Shown here: positions 28,595-40,081 of the stretch, piece by piece
Position numbering within the stretch: the first letter of the stretch is position 1
How the letters are laid out: every line of letters begins with the position of its first letter
Assembly: GCA_903825465.1 (NCBI GenBank)
Contig: CAIKAR010000112.1
Coordinates: 1-64,000, forward strand
DNA: 64,000 bases
Reading direction: 5' to 3'
Origin: an uncultured Hyphomicrobiales bacterium
GTDB lineage: Bacteria > Pseudomonadota > Alphaproteobacteria > Rhizobiales > Beijerinckiaceae
Position numbers and translations under genes: made by a program
The notes under the pieces: generated by a model
What the model saw: only the letters and a program-made list of their open reading frames with translations
Databases searched by the model: none
Told to the model about the DNA's origin: nothing

Positions 28595-28607
28595 ACCGCA
28601 TTCCAGG

Positions 28608-28722
28608 GAGATCCCCGGCAAGGGGCTGAGAAACCGCTGGACTTCGGACGAACCTTGGTTCGCCGATGTCGGCGCGGAAATCCTTCGAACCTGATCCGGG
28701 TGACACCGGCGTAGGGATTGGA
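28608..28722 (+). ncRNA. TPP riboswitch (THI element)
   Basis: The conserved THI-box segments are present: GGGGCTGAGA at 28622-28631 and GAACCTGATCCGGGTGACAC followed by CGGCGTAGGGA ending near 28717. P1 can form between ATCCC (28611-28615) and GGGAT (28714-28718). The element precedes thiO by about 50 nt and should switch off thiOSGE when thiamine pyrophosphate binds, probably at translation since no clear terminator hairpin with a T-run follows. Confidence 0.92.
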
Positions 28723-28774
28723 TTCCGGGCCTCAGCCTTCGAATTTCCAACCCTCCGCAACAAGTCGCGAGGGA

Positions 28775-30007
28775 ATGTTGGCGTCGTTCGAAAGCAAAAC
28801 CATCGACATCGGCGCGCGGCTGCGACCCCCGGCGGACGCGGAACGCCGCGCGTCTCGAATTCCCGCGACAGTCGATGTCGCTGTTGTCGGCGCCGGAATC
28901 ATCGGTCTTTCCATCGGTTGGCGGCTCGCCGCGCGCGGATTGTCGGTCGCGGTGTTCGACCGCGCGGAGGCCGGAACCGGGACGACGCTCGCGTCGACGG
29001 GAATGCTCGCGGCGGCCGCGGAACACGAGGCCGGCGGCGACGATTTGCTGGCGCTGGCGCTCGACAGCCAGGCGCGATGGCATCCCTATCGCGAGGCGTT
29101 GGAAGCCGACTCCGGCATGAAGATCGATTACCGCGGCGAGGGCACGATGCTGGTGGCGCTCGCCCGCGACGAAGTCGAGCGGCTGCGTTTCCGCTTCGAA
29201 ATCCAGAAGCGCGCCAACCTCGACGCGCGATGGCTCGGCGGCGTGGAAGCGCGGGCGCTCGAACCCGGCTTGCGTGGACCGGTGGCGGCGGGGATTTTCT
29301 GCTCCAGCGACCATCAAGTCGATCCGCGGCTCGTGTCGGCGGCGCTGAAGCGCGCTTTTCTCGCGCGCGGCGGCCTATTGTTCGAAAACGTCGAGGTTGT
29401 GTCGATCGATCGCGAGGCCGGGCGCGCGCGCGGCATTGTCTGCGCGGCCGGCGCGTGCCGCGCGACGACCACGATTGTCGCGACCGGCGTGTGGAGCGGG
29501 GAGACGCTGGCGCCGCTGGGGATCGACATTCCCATCCGGCCGCTGAAAGGCCAGGCGCTGGCGTTGAAGACATCGCGGCAAACGGGCAATCTCACGCGCG
29601 TCGTCTGGACCGAGCAAATCCACATGTCGCCGAAGAGCGACGGCCGCCTGATCGTCGGCGCGACGATGGAGGACACCGGCTTCAACGCGGCGATCACCGT
29701 GGGAGGCGCCCTGGCGCTGCTCGAGGGCGTCCACCGCGCGCTGCCGTCGAGCGAAGAGATGGAAATCGAGGCGATCTGGTCCGGCTACAGGCCGACTTCC
29801 GACGACGACGCCCCGATATTGGGCGAAACGGGCGTGCCTGGCCTGCTGCTGGCGACGGGACACCATCGCAATGGGATATTGCTCGCGCCAGCGACCGCGG
29901 CCGCCCTGGAGGAACTCGTCGTCAACGGCGCGATGAGCGGTTCCGCCAGCCGCTTCGGGCTGGCTCGATTCGCCAAGCGGCCCGCCCACGCGGGGGTGGC
30001 GACATGA
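28775..30007 (+). CDS. thiO: Glycine oxidase ThiO
   Basis: 410 residues. The FAD-binding [18 protein letters not shown] (from residue 35) and the C-terminal [18 protein letters not shown] are typical of the D-amino-acid oxidase family member ThiO. It oxidises glycine to iminoacetate (dehydroglycine) for the thiazole moiety of thiamine. The ATG at 28775 is close to GAGGG; a TTG at 28778 has better spacing, so the true start may be 3 nt later. A TTG inside the riboswitch at 28718 is rejected. It overlaps thiS by 4 nt. Confidence 0.93.
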   Translation: MLASFESKTIDIGARLRPPADAERRASRIPATVDVAVVGAGIIGLSIGWRLAARGLSVAVFDRAEAGTGTTLASTGMLAAAAEHEAGGDDLLALALDSQARWHPYREALEADSGMKIDYRGEGTMLVALARDEVERLRFRFEIQKRANLDARWLGGVEARALEPGLRGPVAAGIFCSSDHQVDPRLVSAALKRAFLARGGLLFENVEVVSIDREAGRARGIVCAAGACRATTTIVATGVWSGETLAPLGIDIPIRPLKGQALALKTSRQTGNLTRVVWTEQIHMSPKSDGRLIVGATMEDTGFNAAITVGGALALLEGVHRALPSSEEMEIEAIWSGYRPTSDDDAPILGETGVPGLLLATGHHRNGILLAPATAAALEELVVNGAMSGSASRFGLARFAKRPAHAGVAT

Positions 30008-30216
30008 GGCTTTCCATCAACGGCGAACAGCGCGAAAGCGCCGCCGCCAATGTTTTCGACCTCTGGAAGGAATTCGTCGACGGGCTCGACATCGACGAGC
30101 CCCGGGGATTCGCCATCGCGCTCAACGGCGGCGTGGTGCGCAAGCCGAAATGGACTGAAACAAGACTCTCGCCCGGCGATCGGGTCGAGATCGTGCGCCC
30201 GATGCAGGGGGGATGA
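30004..30216 (+). CDS. thiS: Sulfur carrier protein ThiS
   Basis: 70 residues with a ubiquitin-like beta-grasp pattern and the obligatory C-terminal Gly-Gly (PMQGG). The C-terminus is adenylated and converted to a thiocarboxylate that donates sulfur to the thiazole ring made by ThiG. It starts within the thiO stop (ATGA) and abuts thiG without a gap. Confidence 0.95.
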   Translation: MRLSINGEQRESAAANVFDLWKEFVDGLDIDEPRGFAIALNGGVVRKPKWTETRLSPGDRVEIVRPMQGG

Positions 30217-31005
30217 ATGAACGCGCCCGTCGCTTCCACCAAAGACAGTCTGATCATCGCCGGCGTCGAGTTGAACTCGCGCCTTTTCCTCGGCACAGCC
30301 GGCTATCCCAACCAGTCGATCATGGTCGACGCCGTGGCGGCGAGCGGCTGCGACATCGTCACCATGTCGATCCGCCGCGTGTCGCTGGACAAGCGGGGTT
30401 CGGACACGCTGTCGCTGCTCAAGGGCAAGCGCTTCCTGCCCAACACGGCGGGTTGCGAGACCGCGCGCGACGCCATCCTGACGGCGGAACTGGCGCGCGA
30501 GGCGCTCGACACGAACTGGATCAAGGTCGAGGTCATCGGCGACCGCGAGACGCTGTATCCCGATGTCGCCGAGCTGCTCGAAGCCACGCGCCACCTCGTC
30601 GACGACGGCTTCGTCGTGCTGCCCTATTGCACCGACGATCCCGTGGTCTGCCAACGCCTCGCCGACGCCGGCGCCGCCGCGGTCATGCCCATGGGCTCGC
30701 TCATCGGCTCGGGGATGGGCGTCGCCAACCCCGCGAACATCGAATTGATCTGCCGGCGGTCCAGTGTGCCCGTCGTCATCGACGCCGGCATCGGCACGGC
30801 TTCGGACGCGGCCATCGCCATGGAGCTCGGCGCGTCCGCCGTTCTCCTCAATACGGCCGTCGCCAAGGCCGACGATCCCGTGTTGATGGCCGCCGCCATG
30901 CGCCGCGCGGTCGAGGGCGGGCGGCTTTCCTGGCGCGCCGGACGCATTCCAAGACGCGGGCGCGCGGAGCCTTCGAGCCCGCAATTTGGCCTTGTGGGTT
31001 CGTGA
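30217..31005 (+). CDS. thiG: Thiazole synthase ThiG
   Basis: 262 residues, TIM barrel. Lys103 in [10 protein letters not shown] forms the imine with deoxyxylulose phosphate; phosphate-binding [13 protein letters not shown] and [12 protein letters not shown] are present. ThiG condenses DXP, iminoacetate from ThiO and the ThiS thiocarboxylate. It follows thiS immediately and overlaps thiE by 4 nt (GTGA). Confidence 0.96.
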   Translation: MNAPVASTKDSLIIAGVELNSRLFLGTAGYPNQSIMVDAVAASGCDIVTMSIRRVSLDKRGSDTLSLLKGKRFLPNTAGCETARDAILTAELAREALDTNWIKVEVIGDRETLYPDVAELLEATRHLVDDGFVVLPYCTDDPVVCQRLADAGAAAVMPMGSLIGSGMGVANPANIELICRRSSVPVVIDAGIGTASDAAIAMELGASAVLLNTAVAKADDPVLMAAAMRRAVEGGRLSWRAGRIPRRGRAEPSSPQFGLVGS

Positions 31006-31667
31006 AAGGCAAACAACTCCCGGCTCCGTTGCTCGTTGTCACGGATCGCGGTCTGGCGCGGGCGCCGCTGGAACGGCAAATCGCCGCTATCCTCGCCGGC
31101 GGGGCGCGCTGGGTGTGGTTTCGCGAAAAGGACCTGCCGCGCGACGAACGACGCGCTCTCGCGGCGCGCGTGATGGCGGTCACGCGCGAGGCCGGCGGCG
31201 TGTTCAGCGTCGGCGGCGATATCGAACTCGCGGCGGAACTTGGCGCGGACGCCGCGCATCTGTCGAGCGCGGCCAAAGCCAGCCTGGCCCGCGAAACCCT
31301 CGGCGAGGCCGCGCTGATTGGCGTCTCCGCGCACACTCTCGCCGAGGTCGCCGCCGCCCGCGCGGCCGGCGCGGACTATGTCACGCTGAGCCCCATTTAT
31401 CTCACGGCCAGCAAGCCCGGCTACGGGCCGGCGCTGGGGCCAGCGGTCATCGCGGCGGCCGCGGCCTTGGGCATTCCCACGCTGGCGCTGGGCGGCCTCC
31501 GCGCGGGCAATCTGACGTGCGTGAAAGCCGCAGGCGCGGCGGGCGCGGCGATCATGGGCGAACTCATGCGCGCCGAGCGCCCGGCCGAACTCGCCGCCGC
31601 GCTTTTGGCGCGATGGCGCGACCCCGCCGTGTCTCCGCCGCAACGGTCGCCTGTTAAATTTCCGTAA
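31002..31667 (+). CDS. thiE: Thiamine phosphate synthase ThiE
   Basis: 221 residues from a GTG at 31002 that overlaps the thiG stop. The ThiE/TenI barrel shows [13 protein letters not shown] (pyrophosphate side), [20 protein letters not shown] and [19 protein letters not shown]. It joins the pyrimidine and thiazole phosphates to thiamine phosphate. Last gene of the riboswitch-controlled operon; thiC and thiD are not here. Confidence 0.93.
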   Translation: MKGKQLPAPLLVVTDRGLARAPLERQIAAILAGGARWVWFREKDLPRDERRALAARVMAVTREAGGVFSVGGDIELAAELGADAAHLSSAAKASLARETLGEAALIGVSAHTLAEVAAARAAGADYVTLSPIYLTASKPGYGPALGPAVIAAAAALGIPTLALGGLRAGNLTCVKAAGAAGAAIMGELMRAERPAELAAALLARWRDPAVSPPQRSPVKFP

Positions 31668-31756
31668 GGCTGTGTAAACCGCCAAAAACTGGTTAAGAAG
31701 TCGGCGTCTCCGCATGGTCGCGGCGGACGGGGTCCGGGCGTCGAGCGGGTGAGCGT

Positions 31757-33238
31757 GTGACTTTGAAATCGCGTGCCGGAATCGCCCGGGCATGGGCGGC
31801 CGCGTCAATCGCGCTCCTTGTTGGCGGCTGCGTGCTCGACGACGAGAAGGCCGAGTTCTCGCTTCCTGAGACGCCGGTCAAATTCAAGGCCGAGCCTTCG
31901 CGCGCGACGCCAACCGTCGCCAACTGGCCGAAATCCTTTGGTTCGGCCGAACTAGCGAAACTGCTGGAATGGTCGCGCACGGACAATTTCGACGTGGCCG
32001 CCGCGCAAGCGCGCATCACACAGGCCTTCGGTCTGGCGAAAAGCGCGGCTTCTCCGCTCTATCCCCAACTCAGCGGCAACGAGAGCGCGTCGAGGACCAC
32101 GACCTCGGGCACATCGAGATCCAGCTATCCGCCGTTTTTTCAAAACACGGCCACGAGCTATTCGCTTGGCCTCAGCGCCAGTTACACGCTCGATCTTTTC
32201 GGCAGGAACCGCGACACGGCCCAGGCCGCCGACGACAACGCCATCGCCAGCCGATACGACCGCGACGCCACCATCGTCGCGACGCTCGCGACCGTGGCGA
32301 CGACATGGTTCAACCTCGTGGCGTCGCAGGACCGCGTCCGGGTCGCGCGCGACAACATCAAGGTCGCCGCCGAGGTTCTCAAAGCGCTTCAGGAACGCGT
32401 CACGGTCGGCACCGCGACGGCGCTCGACACCGCGCAGCAGGAAAGCGTTCTCGCGACCCAGCGCGCCAGCGTGCCGCCGCTTGAGCAGACGGTGGAGCAG
32501 AACCGCAACCTGCTGGGCGTGCTGGTTGGCCGGACGCCCGAGACCACGCTCGTCAAGGGCGGCAGCCTGAACTCGCTGCGCGTGCCGCGTCCCCGCGCGG
32601 GCCTGCCTTCGCAATTGCTGCTGCGGCGGCCCGACGTCGTTTCCGCCGAAACCAAGCTCGTCGCGCAACACGCCAGCGTGCGCGCCGCGCGCGCGGCGTT
32701 CTTCCCGACCATCGGCCTGAGCGCCTCGCCAAGCCTTGTCAGCCAGAACCTCGCTTATTTGCTCGACCCGCGCGCGTTTTCGGCTTCGCTCGTTCAGAGC
32801 CTGACCGCGCCGATTTTCGACGGCTTCAATCTTCAAGGGCAGTTGGAAGACAACCAGGGACGCGAGATCGAGCTTCTCCAGGACTATCGCAAGGCCATCG
32901 TCACCTCGTTTTCAGACGTGGAAAACGCCTTGATCGCCGAACGCCTGACCGCCGAGCATGAAACGCTGCAACGGCAGGCGGTCGACGCGGCGCGGCGCGC
33001 CTACACCGCCACGCTGGCCCGTCTGCGCGAAGGCACCATCGACGTCGTGACGCTGGCCAGCACACAGACAACGCTTTTTCAGGCTGAGGACCTGCTGATC
33101 CAGGTGCGGCTGACGCGGTTCCTGGCGGCGGTGACGTTGTTTCAAGCGTTGGGGGGTGGCTTCACCATCGAGGATTCGCCCGGCTTGACGATCGTCGCGG
33201 ACCCATCGGTCCCCGAAACAATCGTCGGGGCGAATTAA
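31757..33238 (+). CDS. Outer-membrane efflux lipoprotein (NodT/OprM-type TolC family), orphan
   Basis: 493 residues from a GTG at 31757. The lipobox LVGGC (Cys25) marks a lipoprotein. Two outer-membrane-efflux repeats follow, with YTLDLFGRNRDTAQ and DGFNLQGQLEDNQGREIELL, as in RND outer-membrane factors. It should form a trimeric outer-membrane channel. No membrane-fusion or RND pump gene is adjacent, so the partner pump is elsewhere. It ends with a 4-nt convergent overlap with the next gene. Confidence 0.92.
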   Translation: MTLKSRAGIARAWAAASIALLVGGCVLDDEKAEFSLPETPVKFKAEPSRATPTVANWPKSFGSAELAKLLEWSRTDNFDVAAAQARITQAFGLAKSAASPLYPQLSGNESASRTTTSGTSRSSYPPFFQNTATSYSLGLSASYTLDLFGRNRDTAQAADDNAIASRYDRDATIVATLATVATTWFNLVASQDRVRVARDNIKVAAEVLKALQERVTVGTATALDTAQQESVLATQRASVPPLEQTVEQNRNLLGVLVGRTPETTLVKGGSLNSLRVPRPRAGLPSQLLLRRPDVVSAETKLVAQHASVRAARAAFFPTIGLSASPSLVSQNLAYLLDPRAFSASLVQSLTAPIFDGFNLQGQLEDNQGREIELLQDYRKAIVTSFSDVENALIAERLTAEHETLQRQAVDAARRAYTATLARLREGTIDVVTLASTQTTLFQAEDLLIQVRLTRFLAAVTLFQALGGGFTIEDSPGLTIVADPSVPETIVGAN

Positions 33239-33672
33239 CCGGTCCCCGGCGCTCGGGCCGTTTCGGCGCCGCTTTGCTTCAGGCTTTCGTCAAGCAGGAA
33301 AAGGTCCGTCAACAGCGCGCGGATATGGATGGACGCGTTGAGGTTGTCGGTCATGCGCGAGCCGATGGAACGCTGATCGAGCGCGAAGCGGATGACCGCG
33401 CGGGCGCGCGCCGCGTCGGCCTTCACCAGATCGAGAAAGCCGGTGGTGGCTTCGCTCGCGCGCGGCGCGCCGAGCATGGCCGGCGTCGCCGACGCGATGA
33501 AGGCGAGGGCCGTCTCCGCCTGCTTGAGGTGGTGGCGGATTCCAGAGCCGCCGTCGTCCTCCTCAACGCGACGCCCCTGCGCCGCGTAGGCGAGCGTGAA
33601 CTCGTAGGCGCGTTCGACGCGGTCGATCGCCTCGGCGAGCGACCATGGCGCGTGATTGGGCGTGGGAGTCAT
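33235..33672 (-). CDS. Conserved-looking cytosolic protein of unknown function
   Basis: 145 residues from the ATG at 33672 (no strong ribosome site; an in-frame ATG lies 33 nt upstream). The protein is mostly helical by composition, with no signal peptide or membrane segment, and carries patterns such as LAEAIDRVERAYEFTLAYAAQ and FLLDESLKQSG. I do not recognise a family. It sits alone between the outer-membrane factor and tRNA-His. Confidence 0.6.
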   Translation of the reverse strand: MTPTPNHAPWSLAEAIDRVERAYEFTLAYAAQGRRVEEDDGGSGIRHHLKQAETALAFIASATPAMLGAPRASEATTGFLDLVKADAARARAVIRFALDQRSIGSRMTDNLNASIHIRALLTDLFLLDESLKQSGAETARAPGTG

Positions 33673-33813
33673 TGCGGCACGCTCGCCGTTCGAGCTCTTC
33701 ATCACGAATTTCGCGTCGAGCGCGACGAGCGCCGACGCCAAAAGACCACTCTTTCGACGCGGCGGCAAGCCATGGGCGAAGCCGCCGCGCGCCAGCCAGC
33801 CCTGTGGCGGAAC

Positions 33814-33842
33814 TTGCATTTGGCGCGCGTTGCCACTACTAG
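33814..33842 (+). promoter_or_regulatory. Predicted promoter of tRNA-His
   Basis: TTGCAT at 33814-33819 and TACTAG at 33837-33842 are separated by 17 bp. The implied start near 33849 leaves a 12-nt leader before the tRNA, a usual distance. Both hexamers match consensus only partly. Confidence 0.4.
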
Positions 33843-33860
33843 TCGCGGCCCGCTACCGAT

Positions 33861-33937
33861 GCCGCCATAGCTCAGTTGGTTAGAGCGCTAGATTGTGGAT
33901 CTAGAGGTCCCCCGTTCGAGCCGGGGTGGTGGTACCA
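33861..33937 (+). tRNA. tRNA-His (GTG anticodon), without G-1
   Basis: 77 nt folding into a full cloverleaf: acceptor GCCGCCA/TGGTGGT, D stem GCTC/GAGC, anticodon arm CTAGA-TTGTGGA-TCTAG with anticodon GTG, T arm CCCCG-TTCGAGC-CGGGG, and encoded ACCA. The base before the first acceptor nucleotide is T and the discriminator is A73, so the G-1:C73 identity pair found in most bacteria is absent, as reported for many alphaproteobacteria. A 6-bp stem (TTGGGA 33945-33950, TCCCAA 33962-33967) follows and may end the transcript. Confidence 0.96.
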
Positions 33938-34184
33938 TCGGCGATTGGGAGTTTTCGAGTTTCCCAAGACGCCCTGGATAATAAGCCGTCTCGATAATGC
34001 TCCATCCTCGATTATAAAATTATTGGGCGACAATTTGCTAACAGGATTCCCTGTGGATTTTGCTCCACTTTAACCAAGTAACCTATTTTCGAGTATAAAC
34101 TTGGGCTTTACCGTTGTTTATTTTTGAATTTTCAATGATTTGAGCGGATTTTGTCTGTTGACGCATGTCATTAGGGGCGCGCCA

Positions 34185-36401
34185 GTGTTATCGGACAAGA
34201 AATTACACTTGAGGGCGGCGGCGGTTGCTGTGCCGCTTGTGCTGATTTCCGCGGCCTGGATTTGGTTCGTCGCCGCGCGCATGCGCGACGAGGCGATCGC
34301 CGACGCCAACGCCCACAATCGGCAACTCGCGAAAATCTTCGCTGGCGAGGTGACCGAGTCCATCCACACGATCGACCTACTGCTGGGCAGGGTGATCGAC
34401 CAAGCGCGGAAACTTGGGATTCAATCGAAAGACGAACTGCGACGCGAATTCGGCGACGAGGCGGCGCATGACAATCTGTCTCGGCGTCTTTTCCACCTTC
34501 CCGACGTCTACATGATCGCGATAACCGACATCGACGGAGAGGAGATCGTCAATACGAGGGCGTTTCCAGTCGTGAAAAAGAATGTCGCGGGTCTGGAACC
34601 GTTCGAAATCGTGAAGCGGCAGCCCAACGACGCGTTGGCCATTGGCCTCGGCCAACCGAACCTTCCGGACGGCGCGCAAACCATTTTTTTCGCGCGGCGG
34701 TTGAACGCCGCCGATGGATCGCCTTTGGGCATGGTTATGGTCGGCGTCCCTCCCGAATACTTTATCAAGCTGTATGACATGCTCGGCGACAACCGAGGGG
34801 CCTCGACCAGCCTGTTTCGGACCGATGGCCGCCTCCTGGCGGCGTATCCGCGCGAACGCTCGATTACGAACCAGATCGTGGGCGACGGCGAGTGGTTCAA
34901 GCTCGCCGCGGCCGGCGGCGGAACCTTTAGAACAGGCGGCAAGATCGCGGGAACGCCGAAATTGATGTCGCTGGAACCGATCGTCGACGCGCCGCTCGTC
35001 ATCAACGTCGGCGCGACGGAAACTTCCATTCTGACACAATGGCGCGCGCGCGCGACATCGTTCGCCATCCAGAACGCGGCGATCGCGTCGGCGATCATCG
35101 CGCTGACCTGCACCCTGCTTTTCCAGTTCTGGAAAGCCCAGGCCACCCAGCTTGATCTGGCCCGCAAATCGGACGAACTCAAATCCGCGAACACGATGTT
35201 CGACGCCGTCATATCGAACATGAGCCAGGGCATCGCCAGCTTCGACGCGCGGGACAACCTGTTGTTCCACAATCCAAGCTACGCGCGCATGTACCGCATG
35301 ACCGAGGCGGATCTGCCCGTTGGAACGCACATAACGAAGATTTGGGAAATGCGCGTCGCGAGAGAGGTCTTCTCGGAAAAAGGCCCCACGGAATATGTCG
35401 CGAAAAGCAAGCGGAGGCTGCGCGAGTCCGGGCAGTCCTTTCGCACGTCCATCGACCATTTGACCGACGGACGCTACATCCTCATCTCGCACCAGCCGAC
35501 GGCGAACGGCGGCTTCATCACCACTCACGTGGACATCACGCAGCGCCAGACGGCCATCATCGAGCAGCACGTCCAACTCGAGGCCATCGTCCAGGAGCGG
35601 ACAGCGGACATCCAGCAAAAAACCGAGGAGCTTCAGGTCGCCCTGGTCAAGCAGCAGGCGATCAACGAGCAACAGCGCAGCTTCGTCGCGATGGCGTCGC
35701 ACGAATTCCGCACGCCGCTGGCGATCATCGACAGCTCGGCGCAAAAGCTGTTCCGCCGCGCCGCCCATTTGACGTCCTCCGACATCGCCGAGCGCTCCGA
35801 CACGATCCGCCGCGCCGTGCAGCGCATGACCGGCCTGATGGAATCGGTGTTGGCGATGGCCAAGTTCGACCACGGCGAAATCAAGGCGTCGATGCGGGAC
35901 GGCGACCTTTATCAGGTGGTTTTCGACGTCTGTTTCCGGCAGATGGAAATGTCGGACAAGCACCGCCTTCAGTTCGATCTCGACGCGCTGCCGCGCTCGG
36001 CGCGCTTCGACCCCGCGCTGATCGACCAGGTCATGACCAATCTGCTCGCCAACGCCGTCAAATTCTCACCCGACGCGGGCATGATCGACGTGCGGACCTC
36101 GCTGCGGGCGGGCGTCGCGCGCATCGAAGTCGAAGACAAGGGCGTTGGCATTGATCCAGAGGATTTGCCGAAATTGTTCAAGCGGTATTTCCGGGCGAAA
36201 ACCTCCGAAGGGATCGCGGGAACGGGGATCGGCCTGAACGTGGTGAAAATGATCGTCGATATGCACGGAGGCGACATACGCGTCGCGTCGGTCAAAGGCA
36301 AAGGGACGATTTTCACCGTCGAGCTGCCGATCGTCGACGCGGGCGGGGCGGAAGCGCCCGCCGGCGGCGAGGCCACAGCCGCGCTGTCCAAAGCCGCTTA
36401 G
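34185..36401 (+). CDS. Membrane sensor histidine kinase with Cache and PAS domains
   Basis: 738 residues from a GTG at 34185 (AGGGG upstream; a TTG at 34140 is less likely). Order: membrane segment 13-32, a periplasmic double-Cache-like sensor (about 35-290), membrane segment about 293-316, a PAS domain (about 338-450), coiled coil, HisKA with phospho-acceptor His506 in ASHEFRTPLA, and HATPase_c with NLLANAVKF, EDKGVGID and GTGIGLNVV. It detects a small extracellular ligand and phosphorylates a response regulator, probably the receiver encoded 12 nt downstream. The upstream leader is unusually A+T-rich. Confidence 0.93.
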   Translation: MLSDKKLHLRAAAVAVPLVLISAAWIWFVAARMRDEAIADANAHNRQLAKIFAGEVTESIHTIDLLLGRVIDQARKLGIQSKDELRREFGDEAAHDNLSRRLFHLPDVYMIAITDIDGEEIVNTRAFPVVKKNVAGLEPFEIVKRQPNDALAIGLGQPNLPDGAQTIFFARRLNAADGSPLGMVMVGVPPEYFIKLYDMLGDNRGASTSLFRTDGRLLAAYPRERSITNQIVGDGEWFKLAAAGGGTFRTGGKIAGTPKLMSLEPIVDAPLVINVGATETSILTQWRARATSFAIQNAAIASAIIALTCTLLFQFWKAQATQLDLARKSDELKSANTMFDAVISNMSQGIASFDARDNLLFHNPSYARMYRMTEADLPVGTHITKIWEMRVAREVFSEKGPTEYVAKSKRRLRESGQSFRTSIDHLTDGRYILISHQPTANGGFITTHVDITQRQTAIIEQHVQLEAIVQERTADIQQKTEELQVALVKQQAINEQQRSFVAMASHEFRTPLAIIDSSAQKLFRRAAHLTSSDIAERSDTIRRAVQRMTGLMESVLAMAKFDHGEIKASMRDGDLYQVVFDVCFRQMEMSDKHRLQFDLDALPRSARFDPALIDQVMTNLLANAVKFSPDAGMIDVRTSLRAGVARIEVEDKGVGIDPEDLPKLFKRYFRAKTSEGIAGTGIGLNVVKMIVDMHGGDIRVASVKGKGTIFTVELPIVDAGGAEAPAGGEATAALSKAA

Positions 36402-36413
36402 GGGTACAAAGCC

Positions 36414-36836
36414 ATGATACTTTGCGTCGAAGACGAAGCCGACCTGCGCGCGGATCTCGCCGAGGAACTCCGCGACGCGGGCTATGAGACAGCCGAGGCG
36501 GCCAATGGCGCCGAAGGACTAAAGGCCATTCTCGACTTGGAACCGGACCTCGTCTTCTGCGACGTGACCATGCCGGTGATGAACGGGATCGCGATGTTCG
36601 AAACACTCAGACGGGAGCATCCGCGCCTCGCGGGGACGAAATTCGTCTTCCTCTCCGCGCTCGACGATATCCCCTGCCGCGTCGATCTGGACCTCCGGGT
36701 GGAGGAGTTTTTGACGAAGCCCGTTGATTTCGACGTGGTCTTGTCGAGCGTCAAGAGGATCGTTGGCGGCCCCGCCGACATCGCCAGGCGCCGCGCCGCC
36801 AAAATCCGGCGGAAAACGACCGACGCCGCGGCGTGA
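36414..36836 (+). CDS. Single-domain response regulator (receiver only)
   Basis: 140 residues of one CheY-like receiver: acidic pair CVEDEADL, phospho-acceptor Asp in FCDVTMPVMNG, and Lys in FLTKPVDF. After it comes only a short basic tail (RRRAAKIRRKTT), no DNA-binding or enzymatic domain. It lies 12 nt after the kinase gene and is its probable partner; output must be by protein contact or a further phosphorelay. Confidence 0.93.
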   Translation: MILCVEDEADLRADLAEELRDAGYETAEAANGAEGLKAILDLEPDLVFCDVTMPVMNGIAMFETLRREHPRLAGTKFVFLSALDDIPCRVDLDLRVEEFLTKPVDFDVVLSSVKRIVGGPADIARRRAAKIRRKTTDAAA

Positions 36837-36869
36837 TAACGCCGCCGATCATCGAAGACAGCCGCGATT

Positions 36870-37964
36870 TCACGCGCTGGTGTTTCGTTCGGGAAACGCG
36901 CGCGCCATCGCGGCCCGTTCCGGCCGGACAACGCCGCGCTCGGTGATCAGACCCGTCACCAGCCGGGCGGGCGTCACGTCGAAACCCGGATTAAGCGCCC
37001 GCGTTCCGGCCGGCGCGACACGCGCCGACACGACGTCGCCCTCGGCGGAAAGACCCGACACTTCGAGCACTTCCTCTTCTCCACGGAATTCGATGGGAAT
37101 GTCGCCGCCGTCGGCCAGCGCGAAATCGATCGAGGGCGAGGGCGCGGCGACATAGAAGGGCACCTCGTTGTCACGCGCCGCGAGCGCCTTCAAATACGTG
37201 CCGATCTTGTTGCAGACATCGCCGTTGGCGGCGACGCGGTCGGTGCCGACGACGCAAAGATCGACCATGCCAAGCCGCATCAGATGGCCGCCGGCGTTGT
37301 CGACGATCAGCGTGTGTGGCACGCCGTGGTTGCCGAGCTCCCACGCCGTGAGCGACGCGCCCTGGTTGCGCGGGCGCGTTTCGTCCACATAGACATGCAC
37401 GTCCACGCCGCAATCATGCGCCTTGTAGATCGCCGCCGTCGCAGTGCCCCAATCCACGGTCGCGAGCCAGCCCGCGTTGCAATGGGTGAGGATGTTCAGC
37501 CGTTCGCCGGGTTTCTTGCGCGCGGCGATGCCGCGAAGCAGGACGAGGCCGTGATCGCCGATGGCGGAGTTGATGGCGACGTCTTCTTCGGCGAGTTCGA
37601 CGGCCGCGGCGAGCGCCGCCGCCGCCCGCCGCGAAGGCGGCAGGGGCCGCAGGAGCGACGCCATCCGCGCCACCGCCCAGGCGAGATTAACCGCGGTCGG
37701 CCGCGCGAGGGGCAGCCGCCTTTCGGCGTCGGCGAGGCCGGCGTCCGAGGCGTCGGCGCGCATCGCCAGCGCCACGCCAAAGGCCGCCGTCGCGCCGATC
37801 AGCGGCGCGCCGCGCACCCACATGTGGCGAATGGCGTCGATGGCGTCGTCGAGCGCGCGGAGAACGCGTGTTTCGAAGCGATGGGGCAGCGCGGTCTGGT
37901 CGATGATCATGACCTCGCGTCCCTCCAGCCAGACGCCGCGCCGGGCGACTCCATTGACGCGCAT
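36870..37964 (-). CDS. mtnA: S-methyl-5-thioribose-1-phosphate isomerase
   Basis: 364 residues from the ATG at 37964 (GGAG 8 nt upstream). The catalytic pair of the MtnA/eIF2B-alpha family is visible: Cys162 in ILTHCNAGWLA and Asp242 in VVGTDRVAANGDVCNKIGTY. It isomerises methylthioribose 1-phosphate to methylthioribulose 1-phosphate in methionine salvage. No other mtn gene is adjacent. It is divergent from typA, 282 bp apart. Confidence 0.95.
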   Translation of the reverse strand: MRVNGVARRGVWLEGREVMIIDQTALPHRFETRVLRALDDAIDAIRHMWVRGAPLIGATAAFGVALAMRADASDAGLADAERRLPLARPTAVNLAWAVARMASLLRPLPPSRRAAAALAAAVELAEEDVAINSAIGDHGLVLLRGIAARKKPGERLNILTHCNAGWLATVDWGTATAAIYKAHDCGVDVHVYVDETRPRNQGASLTAWELGNHGVPHTLIVDNAGGHLMRLGMVDLCVVGTDRVAANGDVCNKIGTYLKALAARDNEVPFYVAAPSPSIDFALADGGDIPIEFRGEEEVLEVSGLSAEGDVVSARVAPAGTRALNPGFDVTPARLVTGLITERGVVRPERAAMARAFPERNTSA

Positions 37965-38246
37965 GTCCCGGTCTCCGATTCGTCCAACGCCGTCCGCGGA
38001 CCCGTTTAGCGTCCGCGTCGCGGCGGGCGCAAGCGCTGGCCCCGCCGCTTCGGACGTCGAAATCGCCGGCGTCCCCCCGCTTCCCAAACCCGTCTTTTTG
38101 ATGTATTGCGCCGCAACAAGCGGCGGGATTCGCCGCGCGTTTCAGTTTTTTCGCGTCTTTCGCGCATCCGTCACGCCGGCGGGTCACGACGGCGCTTTGC
38201 CGCGTCGGCCCGTTCGAACCGGGCCGCGACACACCAAGAGACTCCG

Positions 38247-40070
<1,824 letters not shown>

Positions 40071-40081
40071 CCGCCCCTCCG

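Noticed and set aside
28718-28774. Start of thiO at a TTG inside the riboswitch
   Set aside because: The added residues would be encoded by the P1 strand of the TPP aptamer; a start at 28775 or 28778 is near GAGGG.
33922-36900. Integrated element at tRNA-His
   Set aside because: No repeated copy of the tRNA 3' end, no integrase and no phage or plasmid gene was found downstream; only the A+T-rich leader is suggestive.
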